Source: Sphingobacteriaceae bacterium (GTDB lineage Bacteria; Bacteroidota; Bacteroidia; B-17B0; Aurantibacillaceae). Taken from it: a stretch of DNA of 64,000 nt. Shown piece after piece: positions 11,117 through 20,312 of the stretch. The notes under the pieces were generated by a model. That model had not been told where the DNA came from, made no database searches, and saw nothing but the letters and a program-made list of their open reading frames with translations. The DNA is taken from the NCBI GenBank assembly GCA_947480015.1, contig CANKBS010000003.1:124001-188000 (forward strand). Direction: 5' to 3'. Position numbers and translations under genes: made by a program. How positions within the stretch are numbered: position 1 is the stretch's first letter; each line of letters begins with the position of its first letter.

Positions 11117-11149
11117 TTTGTGAAATAAGAAGGAATATTAATACTTTTG
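11117..11149 (+). promoter_or_regulatory. predicted promoter of idi
   Basis: TTTG (11117-11120), a 21-nt spacer, then TACTTTTG (11142-11149), a good match to the Bacteroidota -33/-7 pattern. It is 25 bp before the GTG start. Confidence 0.6.
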
Positions 11150-11174
11150 AGTTCGGATAATGAATTATTAACCT

Positions 11175-11675
11175 GTGGAAGAAGAAGTTATATTAGTAGA
11201 TCAAACTGATCAAGTTATTGGCAGCATGGAGAAGCTGGAAGCCCATGAAAAGGGCATTTTGCATAGGGCCTTTTCGGTTTTTATATTTAATTCAAAAAAT
11301 GAGTTATTAATGCAACAGCGTGCTTTAACAAAATACCACAGTGCCGGTTTGTGGACCAATAGTTGTTGTTCTCATCCGCGTCCTGGTGAATTGATTTTGG
11401 ATGCGGCAAATAGGCGCATGTTAGAAGAGATGGGGATGCGGGTAGAACTGACACATAAAACCAGTTTTATTTACAAAGCCGTTTTCGACAACGGCCTCAC
11501 GGAACATGAATTGGATCACATATTTATTGGTCATAGCGATTTACAGCCGCAAATAAACCCTGAAGAGGTAAATGCCTCTGCTTGGGAATCGCTCTCCACT
11601 ATTAAGGATTCGATAACACAAAAACCCGAACAGTATACCGCTTGGTTTAAACTGGCTTTGGAAAAATTCTTCTGA
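11175..11675 (+). CDS. idi: isopentenyl-diphosphate delta-isomerase, type 1
   Basis: Interconverts IPP and DMAPP in isoprenoid synthesis; a Nudix-fold metalloenzyme of the cytoplasm. 166 residues carry the type 1 hallmarks: HRAFSVFIFN, WTNSCCSHPRPGE with the catalytic Cys, RRMLEEMGM (Nudix box), and a YxAxFDNGLTEHELDHIFIG segment with the catalytic/metal Glu. The start is GTG at 11175; an ATG 15 nt upstream is in frame but meets a stop at once. The gene is divergent from the sensor kinase with a well-formed promoter. Confidence 0.92.
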   Translation: MEEEVILVDQTDQVIGSMEKLEAHEKGILHRAFSVFIFNSKNELLMQQRALTKYHSAGLWTNSCCSHPRPGELILDAANRRMLEEMGMRVELTHKTSFIYKAVFDNGLTEHELDHIFIGHSDLQPQINPEEVNASAWESLSTIKDSITQKPEQYTAWFKLALEKFF

Positions 11676-11684
11676 GTTTGAAAA

Positions 11685-12080
11685 TCAGCTTGGTTTGGAC
11701 AACCATTTTTTTCGCAAGTTACTTAACATTGCATCGAGGTCAAGGTTTTCGAGGGAATTGTTATAAAACTCATTTGCACCGGTTTGATAAATGTGATGAA
11801 TATTACACTCACTACTTTCCTTTGCAATAACAACAACAGGCGTGTTTTCATGCGACTTGTTATTCTTAATATAACGCAGCATATCGAGATTAAAAATATT
11901 TTTTACGCCAAAATTTAAAAAAATAATATCCGGAACTTTATTGGTGTTTTGAAAATACTCTAAGGCCTCTGAAACATTATATAAGGATTCTATAATGGTA
12001 TGCGGAATTTCTTTAGAAATGGCTTTCCTTAAACAGAAATGACCGGAATTAGTGTCATCTAATATTAGTACATAGTTCAT
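11685..12080 (-). CDS. degenerate receiver-domain protein
   Basis: 131 residues from the Met at 12080 (an ORF extension of 12 residues to 12116 looks spurious). The whole length has the CheY-like alternation: YVLILDD, PDIIFLNFG, PVVVIAK, GANEFY. The acidic pair is present at 8-9, but the phospho-acceptor position is Asn56, the conserved Thr/Ser is Ala86 and the conserved Lys is Asn108. By family knowledge it should not be phosphorylated, so it may act as a constitutive or protein-binding pseudo-receiver. It has no output domain. It converges on idi with 9 bp between stops. Confidence 0.8.
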   Translation of the reverse strand: MNYVLILDDTNSGHFCLRKAISKEIPHTIIESLYNVSEALEYFQNTNKVPDIIFLNFGVKNIFNLDMLRYIKNNKSHENTPVVVIAKESSECNIHHIYQTGANEFYNNSLENLDLDAMLSNLRKKWLSKPS

Positions 12081-12220
12081 TTTGTATATTTTCTTGCGTT
12101 TACCATTCACTTGCAAAGATTCACAACTGGAAAGCTAATTTTTTTTAAGTTTCGTTTAATATAATTCTTCCATATTACTCGTTGGCAGCTGTGTAAAAGT
12201 GTTTTATTTTTATTGAGAAG

Positions 12221-12637
12221 TTAATTACCTGATTTTACCAGACAGGGCAAATAATTATAGTTTACATCCTTAACAGTCAAACATATGTTTTGATTGCAGG
12301 TTAGTTTATGTTTTGTTTTTAATACTGTTAAGTCGCGATTACTTGTTGTGGGGATTAATTTAGTTAGTTCTGAATAAAGGATAGCTTTATTTGTGTAAGC
12401 TACAATACCCAATGCAAAATTAAGTGAGGCAGGCGTAAAGATGGACAAACCGGCTTTGCTGCAACGTGTGTGGCTTGAAACAGTTTGAAAATGCGAACAG
12501 GCTTGAATTGATTTGTAAATTAAAAAGGCTGGTGGTGTGATTTTTGCTTTACATGTGCGCAATTGATTCCCAATGCCGGCATTTGAAATAAACGATAACA
12601 GGATGAGCGCTACTAAAAACAGGATTGCTTTTTTCAT
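12221..12637 (-). CDS. small exported protein of unknown function
   Basis: 138 residues. MKKAILFLVALILLSFISNAG is a clear signal peptide with a likely cut after SNA. The mature part has seven Cys, which could form disulfides, and no recognisable domain. It is the last gene of the run sigma factor - FecR - 80-residue protein - this gene (gap 30 bp), so it may belong to the regulon or operon of that sigma factor. Base composition is like its neighbours. It may be restricted to close relatives. Confidence 0.55.
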   Translation of the reverse strand: MKKAILFLVALILLSFISNAGIGNQLRTCKAKITPPAFLIYKSIQACSHFQTVSSHTRCSKAGLSIFTPASLNFALGIVAYTNKAILYSELTKLIPTTSNRDLTVLKTKHKLTCNQNICLTVKDVNYNYLPCLVKSGN

Positions 12638-12667
12638 GTTGATTCGGTTTTAATGATGAATACACTA

Positions 12668-12910
12668 TTAATCACTCGGACTGTTTTTCATTTTTTCTGA
12701 TAGCAGTTTTACTTCCAGATGGGCGGCAGAAACAATCTCGTAAGAGGTTTCCTTAATATGATTACTCATGTTGTCCCAATTCCTACTCATATAGCCTTGT
12801 GTTCGGTAAATGAGGCTAACACAATATTTAATTCTCTCCTGTAAAGTAATTTGATGGTTTATGGTTGCATAAACTTTATCAATTTCCGAAAGGCCTTTAT
12901 TTGTTATCAT
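12668..12910 (-). CDS. small cytoplasmic protein of unknown function
   Basis: 80 residues, no signal peptide, predicted mostly helical (ITLQERIKYCVSLIYRTQGYM ... YEIVSAAHLEVKLLSEKMKN). I do not recognise a family. It starts 21 bp after the FecR-like gene and ends 30 bp before the exported 138-residue gene, all on the minus strand, which favours a real operon member. There is no other evidence of function. Confidence 0.5.
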   Translation of the reverse strand: MITNKGLSEIDKVYATINHQITLQERIKYCVSLIYRTQGYMSRNWDNMSNHIKETSYEIVSAAHLEVKLLSEKMKNSPSD

Positions 12911-12931
12911 AAAATAAATTTTAAAGAATTA

Positions 12932-13942
12932 TTAATTGAATTTACTTTTAATTTTATCGAGGAACATTTTGATCATATTTCTTAAACCACGCTTATTCCA
13001 CCATTTGTAATCACTTCTGTTATTTTTACCATGCGATATCAATTGGTTATCCTTGCTAACCAGAGCGCGCTCGCCACTGTTAAGGATAAGTTTTTTAAAT
13101 TCTTTTTTACCCACGCCGGTAAATTCAGCTAATCCACTCGCTACAATCAATTCCACGTCACTATCTTTTGAAGTGTTTTTGATATTAAAGCAAGATCCGG
13201 TAGCGCGCGTTACCGTGTTTTGACAGTTTACATAAAACTGCGTTGAATCGGGAGCCACTTCAAAATAGGCTTCACCAGTAAGCGACACTTTATGATTGTA
13301 TTTATTAAAATTACTTGGATATGAAAGTTTAGAATTTTTATTTAAATACACGATGCTATTATCCGGTAACATAAATACATAAACCGAATCGCGTGTAACT
13401 ATTGTTACAAGACCTGAGCCGGCATCTGCTTTCGTTTGCTTCTTGTTAAACAACTTATTGTGTGCTACTTGTTTTTTTACTTGAGTGTCAATTTCAGTGC
13501 CTTTTTGATTACCTGAATCTTTTAGTAAATCATTTACCGGATTTTCAATTACAGCCATTGGTGTAGCGCCTGTAGTGGGATTCGACGCTAATTGCATTTC
13601 GTTGTTAGTGCTTTTATTAAATAAAACAAGACTAACGACTGTTGCCAATCCAATTACCAAAGCCAAACCTGCGGCAACGCGTATTAAGTTAGAACGCATG
13701 GGAATGATTTTAGCATCTTTAGCAGATTCTGCCAAGGTTTTGAATTCATTCCAAGCAAAATCAAGGTCATAATTCTTTTCTGTTTTAAGTTCAGCAGAAA
13801 GCTTCCATAACTTTTCAATCTGGTCAAATTCTTTTTGATTTGCGGAATTTGATTTCAGCCAATTGTTTAATTGATTGATTTCAGATGTCGTCGCATTTCC
13901 CGAGAGAAATTTTCCGATTAGTATTTCTTTATTTAAAAGCAT
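12932..13942 (-). CDS. FecR-like anti-sigma factor lacking the C-terminal domain
   Basis: 336 residues from the Met at 13942, whose N-terminus (MLLNKEILIGKFLSG) is typical; the upstream 24 residues look untranslated. An N-terminal anti-sigma helical region (1-75) with W/L-rich helices is followed by a transmembrane segment (about 85-107). The periplasmic FecR domain follows, with LPDNSIVYLNKNSKLSYP, VSLTGEAYFEVAPD and the ATGSCFNI strand. Family members in Bacteroidota normally continue into a DUF4974 domain after the FecR repeat. Here the protein stops with WWNKRGLRNMIKMFLDKIKSKFN, so that domain is absent. It should hold the sigma factor encoded 139 bp upstream. Confidence 0.85.
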   Translation of the reverse strand: MLLNKEILIGKFLSGNATTSEINQLNNWLKSNSANQKEFDQIEKLWKLSAELKTEKNYDLDFAWNEFKTLAESAKDAKIIPMRSNLIRVAAGLALVIGLATVVSLVLFNKSTNNEMQLASNPTTGATPMAVIENPVNDLLKDSGNQKGTEIDTQVKKQVAHNKLFNKKQTKADAGSGLVTIVTRDSVYVFMLPDNSIVYLNKNSKLSYPSNFNKYNHKVSLTGEAYFEVAPDSTQFYVNCQNTVTRATGSCFNIKNTSKDSDVELIVASGLAEFTGVGKKEFKKLILNSGERALVSKDNQLISHGKNNRSDYKWWNKRGLRNMIKMFLDKIKSKFN

Positions 13943-14081
13943 TTTATGTTGTTTAAACCAGGTTGGTAATGGTGGTTTTATATCTATGACAGAATTTAGA
14001 AGGTTAACCCCCAAAAGAATTTTGATTATTATGTAACTGCTTGATTGTCAGTAGATAAAACACATATGGAAAGCTCCGTCC

Positions 14082-14645
14082 TTAGAAGAAAATAATGAAT
14101 TTGATCAAAAAAGAGATCAGACTGAAGAATATGAGACTAAAAAATTCTTTTTGAAAATAGGGTCTTAAATCGTCGCGCATTTTTTTTAAGGCGATTCCCA
14201 TTTGATTTTCAACTGTTTTTAAGGATAAGCCCAGGCAATCGGCAATTTCTTTGTTTTTTAAATTTTCAAATCGGCTCAATATAAAAATAGCTTTGCATTT
14301 GGCGGGTAAACTGTTAAGTGCCGATTGAATTTTTGATTCGAGTTCTTTGGTGAGGAGGCCCGAATCTGTTCTTCCTCCCGATTCTATTTTTAACTCTCCT
14401 AAACGCACTTTTCCTTTATTACTTTCGAGATAAGTAATGGATGCATTGATGACTGATTTGAATAAATAGGCTTTTAAATTCAGGATGACATGCAGTTCAT
14501 CGCGTTTCCCCCAAAGTTTGATAAACACCTCCTGAACCAAGTCATGAGCGGCTTCGTGATCACCAATAATGTTTTCCGATGCATTACGCAATTGTTTATA
14601 ATGCGCTTTATACATGTCTTCAAAACTATTTGTTAACTCAGCCAT
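14082..14645 (-). CDS. ECF RNA polymerase sigma factor, FecI-like
   Basis: 187 residues from the Met at 14645 (MAELTNSF); the six codons before it look like leader. Sigma2: FEDMYKAHYKQLRN, DLVQEVFIKLWG. Sigma4: SALNSLPAKCKAIFILSRFENLKNKEIADCLGLSLKTVENQMGIALKKMRDDL, a helix-turn-helix. This is the Bacteroidota ECF subgroup paired with FecR. The C-terminus ends in a strongly hydrophobic tail of about 20 residues (FFSLIFFSLISFLIKFIIFF) that could touch the membrane. No SusC/FecA receptor is nearby. Confidence 0.9.
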   Translation of the reverse strand: MAELTNSFEDMYKAHYKQLRNASENIIGDHEAAHDLVQEVFIKLWGKRDELHVILNLKAYLFKSVINASITYLESNKGKVRLGELKIESGGRTDSGLLTKELESKIQSALNSLPAKCKAIFILSRFENLKNKEIADCLGLSLKTVENQMGIALKKMRDDLRPYFQKEFFSLIFFSLISFLIKFIIFF

Positions 14646-14737
14646 GGTAAAACAAAAGTACAATTAATACCTTAAAAAAATAATTCCCGCCACTTTTGGT
14701 TGCGCAAAACAAACGGAGTTTAGCCTAAATTATTTAT

Positions 14738-15031
14738 TCAATCAAAGCAAATTTCCTTTACTGTCCATGCTTGTGGCTTGTCGTTGAATAATACTTTTGT
14801 CGCCCCCCAAACTTTGGAAAATAATTCTGAATCACGGTATTTATTCAAATGCTCTTCGCTTAACCACAAACTATAGGTAAAAAAAATAGAAGAATTGTTT
14901 TCATCCTGCAATAATTCAACGTGATTACAACCCTCAAAGCCTTTTATAAAAGTCCAGTTAGTTTCAAATATTTTTTTGAAAGCTTCGCATTTATCAGGCA
15001 TGAAGCTCATTTTTACAATGCGTTTAATCAT
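14738..15031 (-). CDS. antibiotic biosynthesis monooxygenase (ABM)-like protein
   Basis: 97 residues in a ferredoxin-like ABM/dimeric alpha-beta barrel pattern: MIKRIVKMSFMPDKCEAFKKIFETNW, GFEGCNHVELLQDENN, FFTYSLWLSEEHLNKYRDSELF, and the closing VWGATKVLFNDKP. Such proteins include quinol monooxygenases and heme-degrading enzymes. No Asn/His/Trp set diagnostic of one activity is clear, so only the fold is assigned. Its start overlaps the end of the DUF62 gene by 8 bp, so the two are cotranscribed. Confidence 0.75.
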   Translation of the reverse strand: MIKRIVKMSFMPDKCEAFKKIFETNWTFIKGFEGCNHVELLQDENNSSIFFTYSLWLSEEHLNKYRDSELFSKVWGATKVLFNDKPQAWTVKEICFD

Positions 15032-15842
15032 AAAACTCTATCAGGATATTAAATTCAAATGTTGTGCCAATGTCACGCGGACAAAGCATATTCAAAGCAC
15101 TTTTACCATTTATGGCTACCTCTAGGTAACCAAAACTATTAAATAACACCAAAGGGGTTCCATATTTTACCTCGTCATACGTGGCATGAATACGATCGAG
15201 GCGCGAACCCGGTAAAGTTATGGTGAACCTCTTTTTACCAATGACCTCTTCAAATTTTTCTTTCGTAATATTGGTGATAATGTTTCCGAAATCATCCACA
15301 TAAATTCCTTTACCTCTGAACATGTTTCCATTCACAAAACTTTCAAACTGAAAAGCTTTGTAATAATCGTTAGTGGCAGAGGCAATCTCGCCAATGGGTT
15401 TCTTCTCAATTAAATGTAAGGCGGCGTCTACAAAAACATCTTTCAGAAAAAAATGATGGGCGTTGTCGCCTTCATAATACAATTGATAAACAGGTTCATT
15501 AAAATTTGAATCGATAAGTGTAAACAAACCGTTATCGGGACAAATTATAAATTGATTTTTATATCGACAGAGCAAATACCTTGAATTATCTACATTTTCG
15601 GCTTTGTTAAGTTTGCTTTTATCGATGATAAATTTTACGGCAACTAGGTGAATGGTTTCGTCAGGAAAATAGGGTAAGGCACTTTTTAAAATAAAAGCCG
15701 CATCAGAAATATTATTTTCTTTTATGTCGCAACTCAGATCAATAATGTGTTTGGGAAGATTCGAAGCTATGAGTCTGGCTTTAACAATGGCCAAATAAGG
15801 ATCGCGGTAGCCCAAATCGGTAGTTAAAGTAATAATGCTCAT
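15024..15842 (-). CDS. SAM hydroxide adenosyltransferase (DUF62 family)
   Basis: 272 residues matching the S-adenosyl-L-methionine hydroxide adenosyltransferase family, relatives of fluorinase that hydrolyse SAM to adenosine and methionine. The N-terminus has the family start ITLTTDLGYRDPYLAIVKA. HIIDLSCDI, a VKF strand and CPDNGLFTLID follow. The C-terminal domain includes GKGIYVDDFGNIITNI and LVLFNSFGYLEVAINGKSALNML. The metabolic purpose of the family is unsettled. It is translationally coupled to the ABM-like gene and divergent from phoH. Confidence 0.88.
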   Translation of the reverse strand: MSIITLTTDLGYRDPYLAIVKARLIASNLPKHIIDLSCDIKENNISDAAFILKSALPYFPDETIHLVAVKFIIDKSKLNKAENVDNSRYLLCRYKNQFIICPDNGLFTLIDSNFNEPVYQLYYEGDNAHHFFLKDVFVDAALHLIEKKPIGEIASATNDYYKAFQFESFVNGNMFRGKGIYVDDFGNIITNITKEKFEEVIGKKRFTITLPGSRLDRIHATYDEVKYGTPLVLFNSFGYLEVAINGKSALNMLCPRDIGTTFEFNILIEFYD

Positions 15843-15944
15843 TTGTTCAAAAATAATTATTATTTATGCGCTTAATTTTTTAAACTTGGTGAGAGATTAA
15901 CAGGGTTATAAACAATACAGTCCCAGCCTTGTTATCAAGTCACT

Positions 15945-16895
15945 ATGAGCGAAAAAATAATTACCCTCGATAGCGTTGAGCCCGTTGAAATTTATGGTGT
16001 AAACGATGTAAAATTGAATGTCATAAAAAAACACTTCCCAAAACTTAAACTGGTAGCCAGGGGCTACTCTTTAAAAGTTATTGGTGATCCGCCCGAAATA
16101 GCACGTTTTGAAAAAAGACTGGAACTTCTCCTTGATTATTACCACAAAAGTGGAGTCCTTACTGATACGGTGATTGAACGCTTATTGGGTCAAACCGGCG
16201 ATAACCTGGTAGAATCAAAAGAAGAAGCTGTTAACAGCGATTTGATTGTATTTGGCAACAATGGCTTGGTGGTTAAGGCTAAAACAGAAAACCAACGCAA
16301 AATGTTAAGCGGCATTGTTAAAAACGACATGTTGTTTGCCATTGGTCCGGCCGGTACGGGCAAAACCTATACCGCTGTTGCCCTTGCTGTAAAAGCCTTA
16401 AAAAACAAAGAAGTTAAACGCATTATCATGACCCGTCCTGCCGTGGAAGCCGGAGAGAACTTGGGTTTTTTACCCGGTGATCTGAAAGAGAAACTCGACC
16501 CTTACATGCAACCGTTATACGATGCTTTGAATGACATGTTGCCGGCCGACAAAATAAATCAATACATCGAAAGCAGAACCCTACAGATTGCCCCATTGGC
16601 CTTTATGCGGGGCCGCACCTTAGATAATGCCTTTGTGATTTTAGATGAGGCGCAAAACACCACCGAAAGTCAGATGAAAATGTTTTTAACTCGGATGGGG
16701 GCAAATGCAAAATTTATTATTACGGGTGATCTTACCCAGATTGATTTACCGAGCAAGCAGCCGAGTGGCCTTGTGCAAGCCATTCGTTTACTCAAAAAAG
16801 TTGATGGCATTAGTATTGTTGAGCTGGATAATACGGATGTGATCCGACATAAACTGGTCAGATCCATTATCGAAAAATATGAAGCTATGAAATAA
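15945..16895 (+). CDS. PhoH-like ATPase
   Basis: 316 residues. The N-terminal PhoH-associated KH-like region (1-110) is followed by a RecA-type ATPase core: Walker A GPAGTGKT at 134-141, PAVEAGENLGFLPGDL (PhoH signature) around 165-180, Walker B FVILDEAQN at 230-238, and sensor ITGD before the Arg-containing C-terminus. The family is linked to RNA metabolism (YbeZ-type, often near YbeY); YbeY is not in this window. The ATG start gives the standard length. Monocistronic by the 49-bp gap to the next start. Confidence 0.93.
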   Translation: MSEKIITLDSVEPVEIYGVNDVKLNVIKKHFPKLKLVARGYSLKVIGDPPEIARFEKRLELLLDYYHKSGVLTDTVIERLLGQTGDNLVESKEEAVNSDLIVFGNNGLVVKAKTENQRKMLSGIVKNDMLFAIGPAGTGKTYTAVALAVKALKNKEVKRIIMTRPAVEAGENLGFLPGDLKEKLDPYMQPLYDALNDMLPADKINQYIESRTLQIAPLAFMRGRTLDNAFVILDEAQNTTESQMKMFLTRMGANAKFIITGDLTQIDLPSKQPSGLVQAIRLLKKVDGISIVELDNTDVIRHKLVRSIIEKYEAMK

Positions 16896-16944
16896 GTTTT
16901 TATATTTAGGTCCACATGCAAAAGCCTTACCAATATTTCAGCAC

Positions 16945-17916
16945 TTGACAAAGTTCCTCATATGTTTCAGTTTGATCTTTTGTTATCATCTCGTTACTGC
17001 TCAATCAGTCGATAAGGTTCTTTTATCCAAATTATGGTATTGTAATTGTGATTTAAATCAGGAGCAGATGTTGGTTTCATCTGACAGTAAAAATAAAGGG
17101 AATTGTGAAGTGAAATTTTCAAAAAGCGGTAAATTGATTTTAGTTAATCCGCTAAAAAAGAAAATAGATTCAAGTTACACCTATTCCTTTACTAAAAACA
17201 AACTTTCACTGTCTTATTCTTTAAAGGATTCGGCACTCAGGTTACATTTTAAACTAACAACCATTCAAAAAAGAAGGGCTTATCAACTTGCTCTCCTTAG
17301 TAAAAACACTTACCACAAGAAATTGGGCGATGATACCATTCGCTTAGATCAATTCAGCGTGTTGCAAGGAAACAAAAGAAGAATTTTTTTTAATCAGCAG
17401 GAACTCACCGTGTTTAGTCAGAAAAAAGCCTTGCATAACGACAGCATTGATATGGCCGTGTGGGGGCGTTTTGTAGGTTATATTAAGGATACCATTTTAA
17501 TGGATTCAGATCAATTTGTGGAACACAATTTCTATAAAAAATACACAGACTCCTTGCATTTTTACGCTCCGCTTTTATTAGATACAATTATACGGATAAA
17601 AATTCCGGTGAAAGAAATTACCGGAATTTATTGTCAACGTGAACCTTTCACCAGCATTACCACCGGAACAAGTTTGCTAGCCATGGGTGGTGGACTGGTT
17701 CTGGTAGCTGCCTCGTTAATTCTTAAGGATTCGCCCATGGCATCCGAATATGCACAAATTGGCGTTGGCTCCTTTTTAACTATTCCAATTTCTTTCGGGC
17801 TTGGCATTGCCTTTTCAACCAAAAAATATACTCTATCAAGCAATCAGTTAACCAAAAAAAACTGGCATATAGAAAATCATATGCCACATCAGGTATACAC
17901 AAAAAAGATTAACTGA
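16945..17916 (+). CDS. exported protein of unknown function with C-terminal membrane segments
   Basis: 323 residues. The TTG start at 16945 gives an N-terminal signal peptide (MTKFLICFSLIFCYHLVTAQ). No ATG in the correct frame lies near; the ATG at 16962 is out of frame. The central region (30-215) is beta-rich with no recognised motif. Two hydrophobic stretches near the C-terminus (SLLAMGGGLVLVAASLIL and SFLTIPISFGLGIAF) suggest membrane anchoring. No family identified. It converges on the UXS gene with 12 bp between stops. Confidence 0.6.
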   Translation: MTKFLICFSLIFCYHLVTAQSVDKVLLSKLWYCNCDLNQEQMLVSSDSKNKGNCEVKFSKSGKLILVNPLKKKIDSSYTYSFTKNKLSLSYSLKDSALRLHFKLTTIQKRRAYQLALLSKNTYHKKLGDDTIRLDQFSVLQGNKRRIFFNQQELTVFSQKKALHNDSIDMAVWGRFVGYIKDTILMDSDQFVEHNFYKKYTDSLHFYAPLLLDTIIRIKIPVKEITGIYCQREPFTSITTGTSLLAMGGGLVLVAASLILKDSPMASEYAQIGVGSFLTIPISFGLGIAFSTKKYTLSSNQLTKKNWHIENHMPHQVYTKKIN

Positions 17917-17928
17917 AAAAGAATTTAC

Positions 17929-18906
17929 CTAGTCGAATTTACGGTGTTCAACTTTATTTAAATCGGCTTTGCTGAGTGATTTAAAATACTCATACGTAAT
18001 TTTTAAACCCTCTGCCCTGTTTACTTTAGGATTCCAACCCAAAATTTCCTGGGCTTTACTAATATCGGGTCGGCGTTGTTTAGGATCATCTTTTGGAAGC
18101 GGCAAGGAAATTAATTTTTGTTTGGCACCGGTTAATTTTAAAATCTCTTCACCAAATTCTTTAATGGTAATTTCACTTGGATTTCCAACATTTACCGGCA
18201 AGTGATAATCACTCATAAGTAAACGATAAATACCTTCCACTAAATCATCCACGTAACAAAAACTACGGGTTTGGCTTCCGTCGCCAAACATGGTCAAATC
18301 TTCCCCACGCAAAGCCTGGCCTATAAAGGCAGGCAACACACGGCCGTCATTTAGTCGCATACGCGGACCATAGGTATTAAAAATACGAATGATACGGGTT
18401 TCTAAGCCATGGGCATCGTGATAAGCCATGGTTAAGGCTTCCATAAAACGTTTGGCTTCATCGTAACACCCACGCGGACCAACCGGATTTACATTACCCC
18501 AGTATTCTTCCGTTTGGGGATGTACATGTGGATCACCGTAAACTTCAGATGTAGAGGCAACCAATACGCGGGCCTTTTTAACGCGAGCTAAACCTAACAC
18601 ATTGTGCGTTCCTAAGGACGAAACTTTTAATGTTTGGATAGGGATTTTTAAATAATCGATTGGACTGGCCGGTGAGGCGAAGTGCAGAATATAATCCAAC
18701 TCACCCGGAACATGGATAAAACGTGATACATCGCAATGATAGAATTCAAACTGTTCGAGTTTAAAAAGATGTTCAATGTTTTTAAGATCGCCGGTTATCA
18801 GGTTATCCATGGCAACCACACGCATGCCTTCTTTTATAAAACGATCACAGAGGTGTGAACCTAAAAATCCCGCAGCTCCTGTAATCAATATTCTTTTTTG
18901 CGCCAT
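17929..18906 (-). CDS. uxs: UDP-glucuronate decarboxylase (UDP-xylose synthase)
   Basis: 325 residues, extended SDR fold. Glycine-rich NAD site GAAGFLG (10-16). Catalytic set Thr119, Glu121, Tyr148 and Lys152 within STSEVYG and YDEAK, plus the QRRPD motif whose Arg is typical of UXS. The Glu and Arg separate UXS from epimerases of the same fold. It converts UDP-glucuronate to UDP-xylose with CO2 release. Its substrate would be made by the upstream Ugd, 44 bp away on the same strand, so the two form a UDP-xylose pathway feeding surface glycans. Confidence 0.88.
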   Translation of the reverse strand: MAQKRILITGAAGFLGSHLCDRFIKEGMRVVAMDNLITGDLKNIEHLFKLEQFEFYHCDVSRFIHVPGELDYILHFASPASPIDYLKIPIQTLKVSSLGTHNVLGLARVKKARVLVASTSEVYGDPHVHPQTEEYWGNVNPVGPRGCYDEAKRFMEALTMAYHDAHGLETRIIRIFNTYGPRMRLNDGRVLPAFIGQALRGEDLTMFGDGSQTRSFCYVDDLVEGIYRLLMSDYHLPVNVGNPSEITIKEFGEEILKLTGAKQKLISLPLPKDDPKQRRPDISKAQEILGWNPKVNRAEGLKITYEYFKSLSKADLNKVEHRKFD

Positions 18907-18950
18907 ACTTCATGTTTTTTTTTGGTTGATGATTTTAATAACCTAGGCTT

Positions 18951-20273
18951 TTACTTGGCTCTAACCCCAATACAGTAATATTCAAAACCAATTTCTTTCA
19001 TGTCTTTTTTATCGAAAATATTTCTTCCGTCAAATATTACTTTGTTGTTTAAACGTTTTGTCAATTCGTCAAAATCGGGTGATCTGAATTCAGGCCACTC
19101 GGTAACAATTAATAATGCATCACTATTATTTAAGGTGTCGTACATGTCGGTAGAGTATGAAATGGTATCGCCAATCATACGTTGTGCTTCGTGCATAGCA
19201 ACCGGATCATAGGCAACTACACTTGCTCCAGCTTTTAATAATTTCTCAATAATCACCAAACTTGGAGCTTCACGCATATCATCCGTTTTTGGTTTAAAGG
19301 ATAATCCCCATAAAGCAAATGTCTTACCTTTTAAATTATTATTAAAATGGGTGCGTACTTTATTAAACAACACTTCTTTCTGTGATTCGTTCACTTCTTC
19401 TACGGCATTTAAAATACGCATGTCGTATTTATGTTCTTTTGCGGTTTTAATAAGCGCTTTTACATCTTTAGGAAAACAGCTACCGCCATAACCAACACCG
19501 GGGTAAATAAATTTAGGGCCAATTCGGCCATCACTGCCAATTCCTTTGCGAACCATGTTTACGTCGGCGCCCATGATCTCACATAAATTCGCCACATCAT
19601 TCATAAAAGATATTTTTGTAGCTAGCATGGCATTTGCAGCATATTTGGTCATTTCAGCACTAGGGATATCCATAAAAATAATCGGATGTCCGTTCATTAA
19701 AAAGGGCTTATACAACTTGCGCATGATCTCTTCCGCTTCTGCTCTATCGGTGCCTACTACGATACGGTCGGGCTTCATAAAATCTTCAATGGCAGCACCT
19801 TCCTTTAAAAATTCGGGATTGGAAGCCACATAAAAATCAATTTGCACGCCGCGTTTATCTAACTCGGCCTGTAAAGCTTTGCGTACTTTTTCAGCAGTTG
19901 TTACCGGCACGGTTGATTTGGTAACTACTACCAAAGGTTTTTGCATGTGTTGACCAATTCCGGCAGCAACGGCCAAAACATATTTAAGATCGGCTGAACC
20001 GTCTTCATCGGGAGGCGTGCCCACCGCAATAAATGCGACTTCCACTTCCTTAATACTTTCTTCCAGTGACGTAGAAAAATGAAGACGATGTTTTTGTGTA
20101 TTTCTTAAAACCATTTCCTCTAAACCCGGTTCGTAAATGGGTAAGATTCCTTTATTCAGGTTAGCAATTTTAGTTTGATCGATATCCACGCAGGTAACAT
20201 CAACGCCTACTTCGGCAAAGCAGGTGCCTGTAACTAATCCAACGTATCCTGTTCCAACAACTGTAATTTTCAT
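18951..20273 (-). CDS. ugd: UDP-glucose 6-dehydrogenase
   Basis: 440 residues. NAD site [10 protein letters not shown] at 7-16, middle helix with [24 protein letters not shown], and nucleophile Cys266 in [13 protein letters not shown]. The C-terminal UDP-binding domain has [13 protein letters not shown]. It oxidises UDP-glucose twice to UDP-glucuronate. It lies between the aminotransferase (39-bp gap) and UXS, all in one minus-strand transcript. Confidence 0.96.
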   Translation of the reverse strand: MKITVVGTGYVGLVTGTCFAEVGVDVTCVDIDQTKIANLNKGILPIYEPGLEEMVLRNTQKHRLHFSTSLEESIKEVEVAFIAVGTPPDEDGSADLKYVLAVAAGIGQHMQKPLVVVTKSTVPVTTAEKVRKALQAELDKRGVQIDFYVASNPEFLKEGAAIEDFMKPDRIVVGTDRAEAEEIMRKLYKPFLMNGHPIIFMDIPSAEMTKYAANAMLATKISFMNDVANLCEIMGADVNMVRKGIGSDGRIGPKFIYPGVGYGGSCFPKDVKALIKTAKEHKYDMRILNAVEEVNESQKEVLFNKVRTHFNNNLKGKTFALWGLSFKPKTDDMREAPSLVIIEKLLKAGASVVAYDPVAMHEAQRMIGDTISYSTDMYDTLNNSDALLIVTEWPEFRSPDFDELTKRLNNKVIFDGRNIFDKKDMKEIGFEYYCIGVRAK

Positions 20274-20312
20274 ATGTTCAATTTAATAAATCTTGATTAC
20301 TTTTTATTAAGC

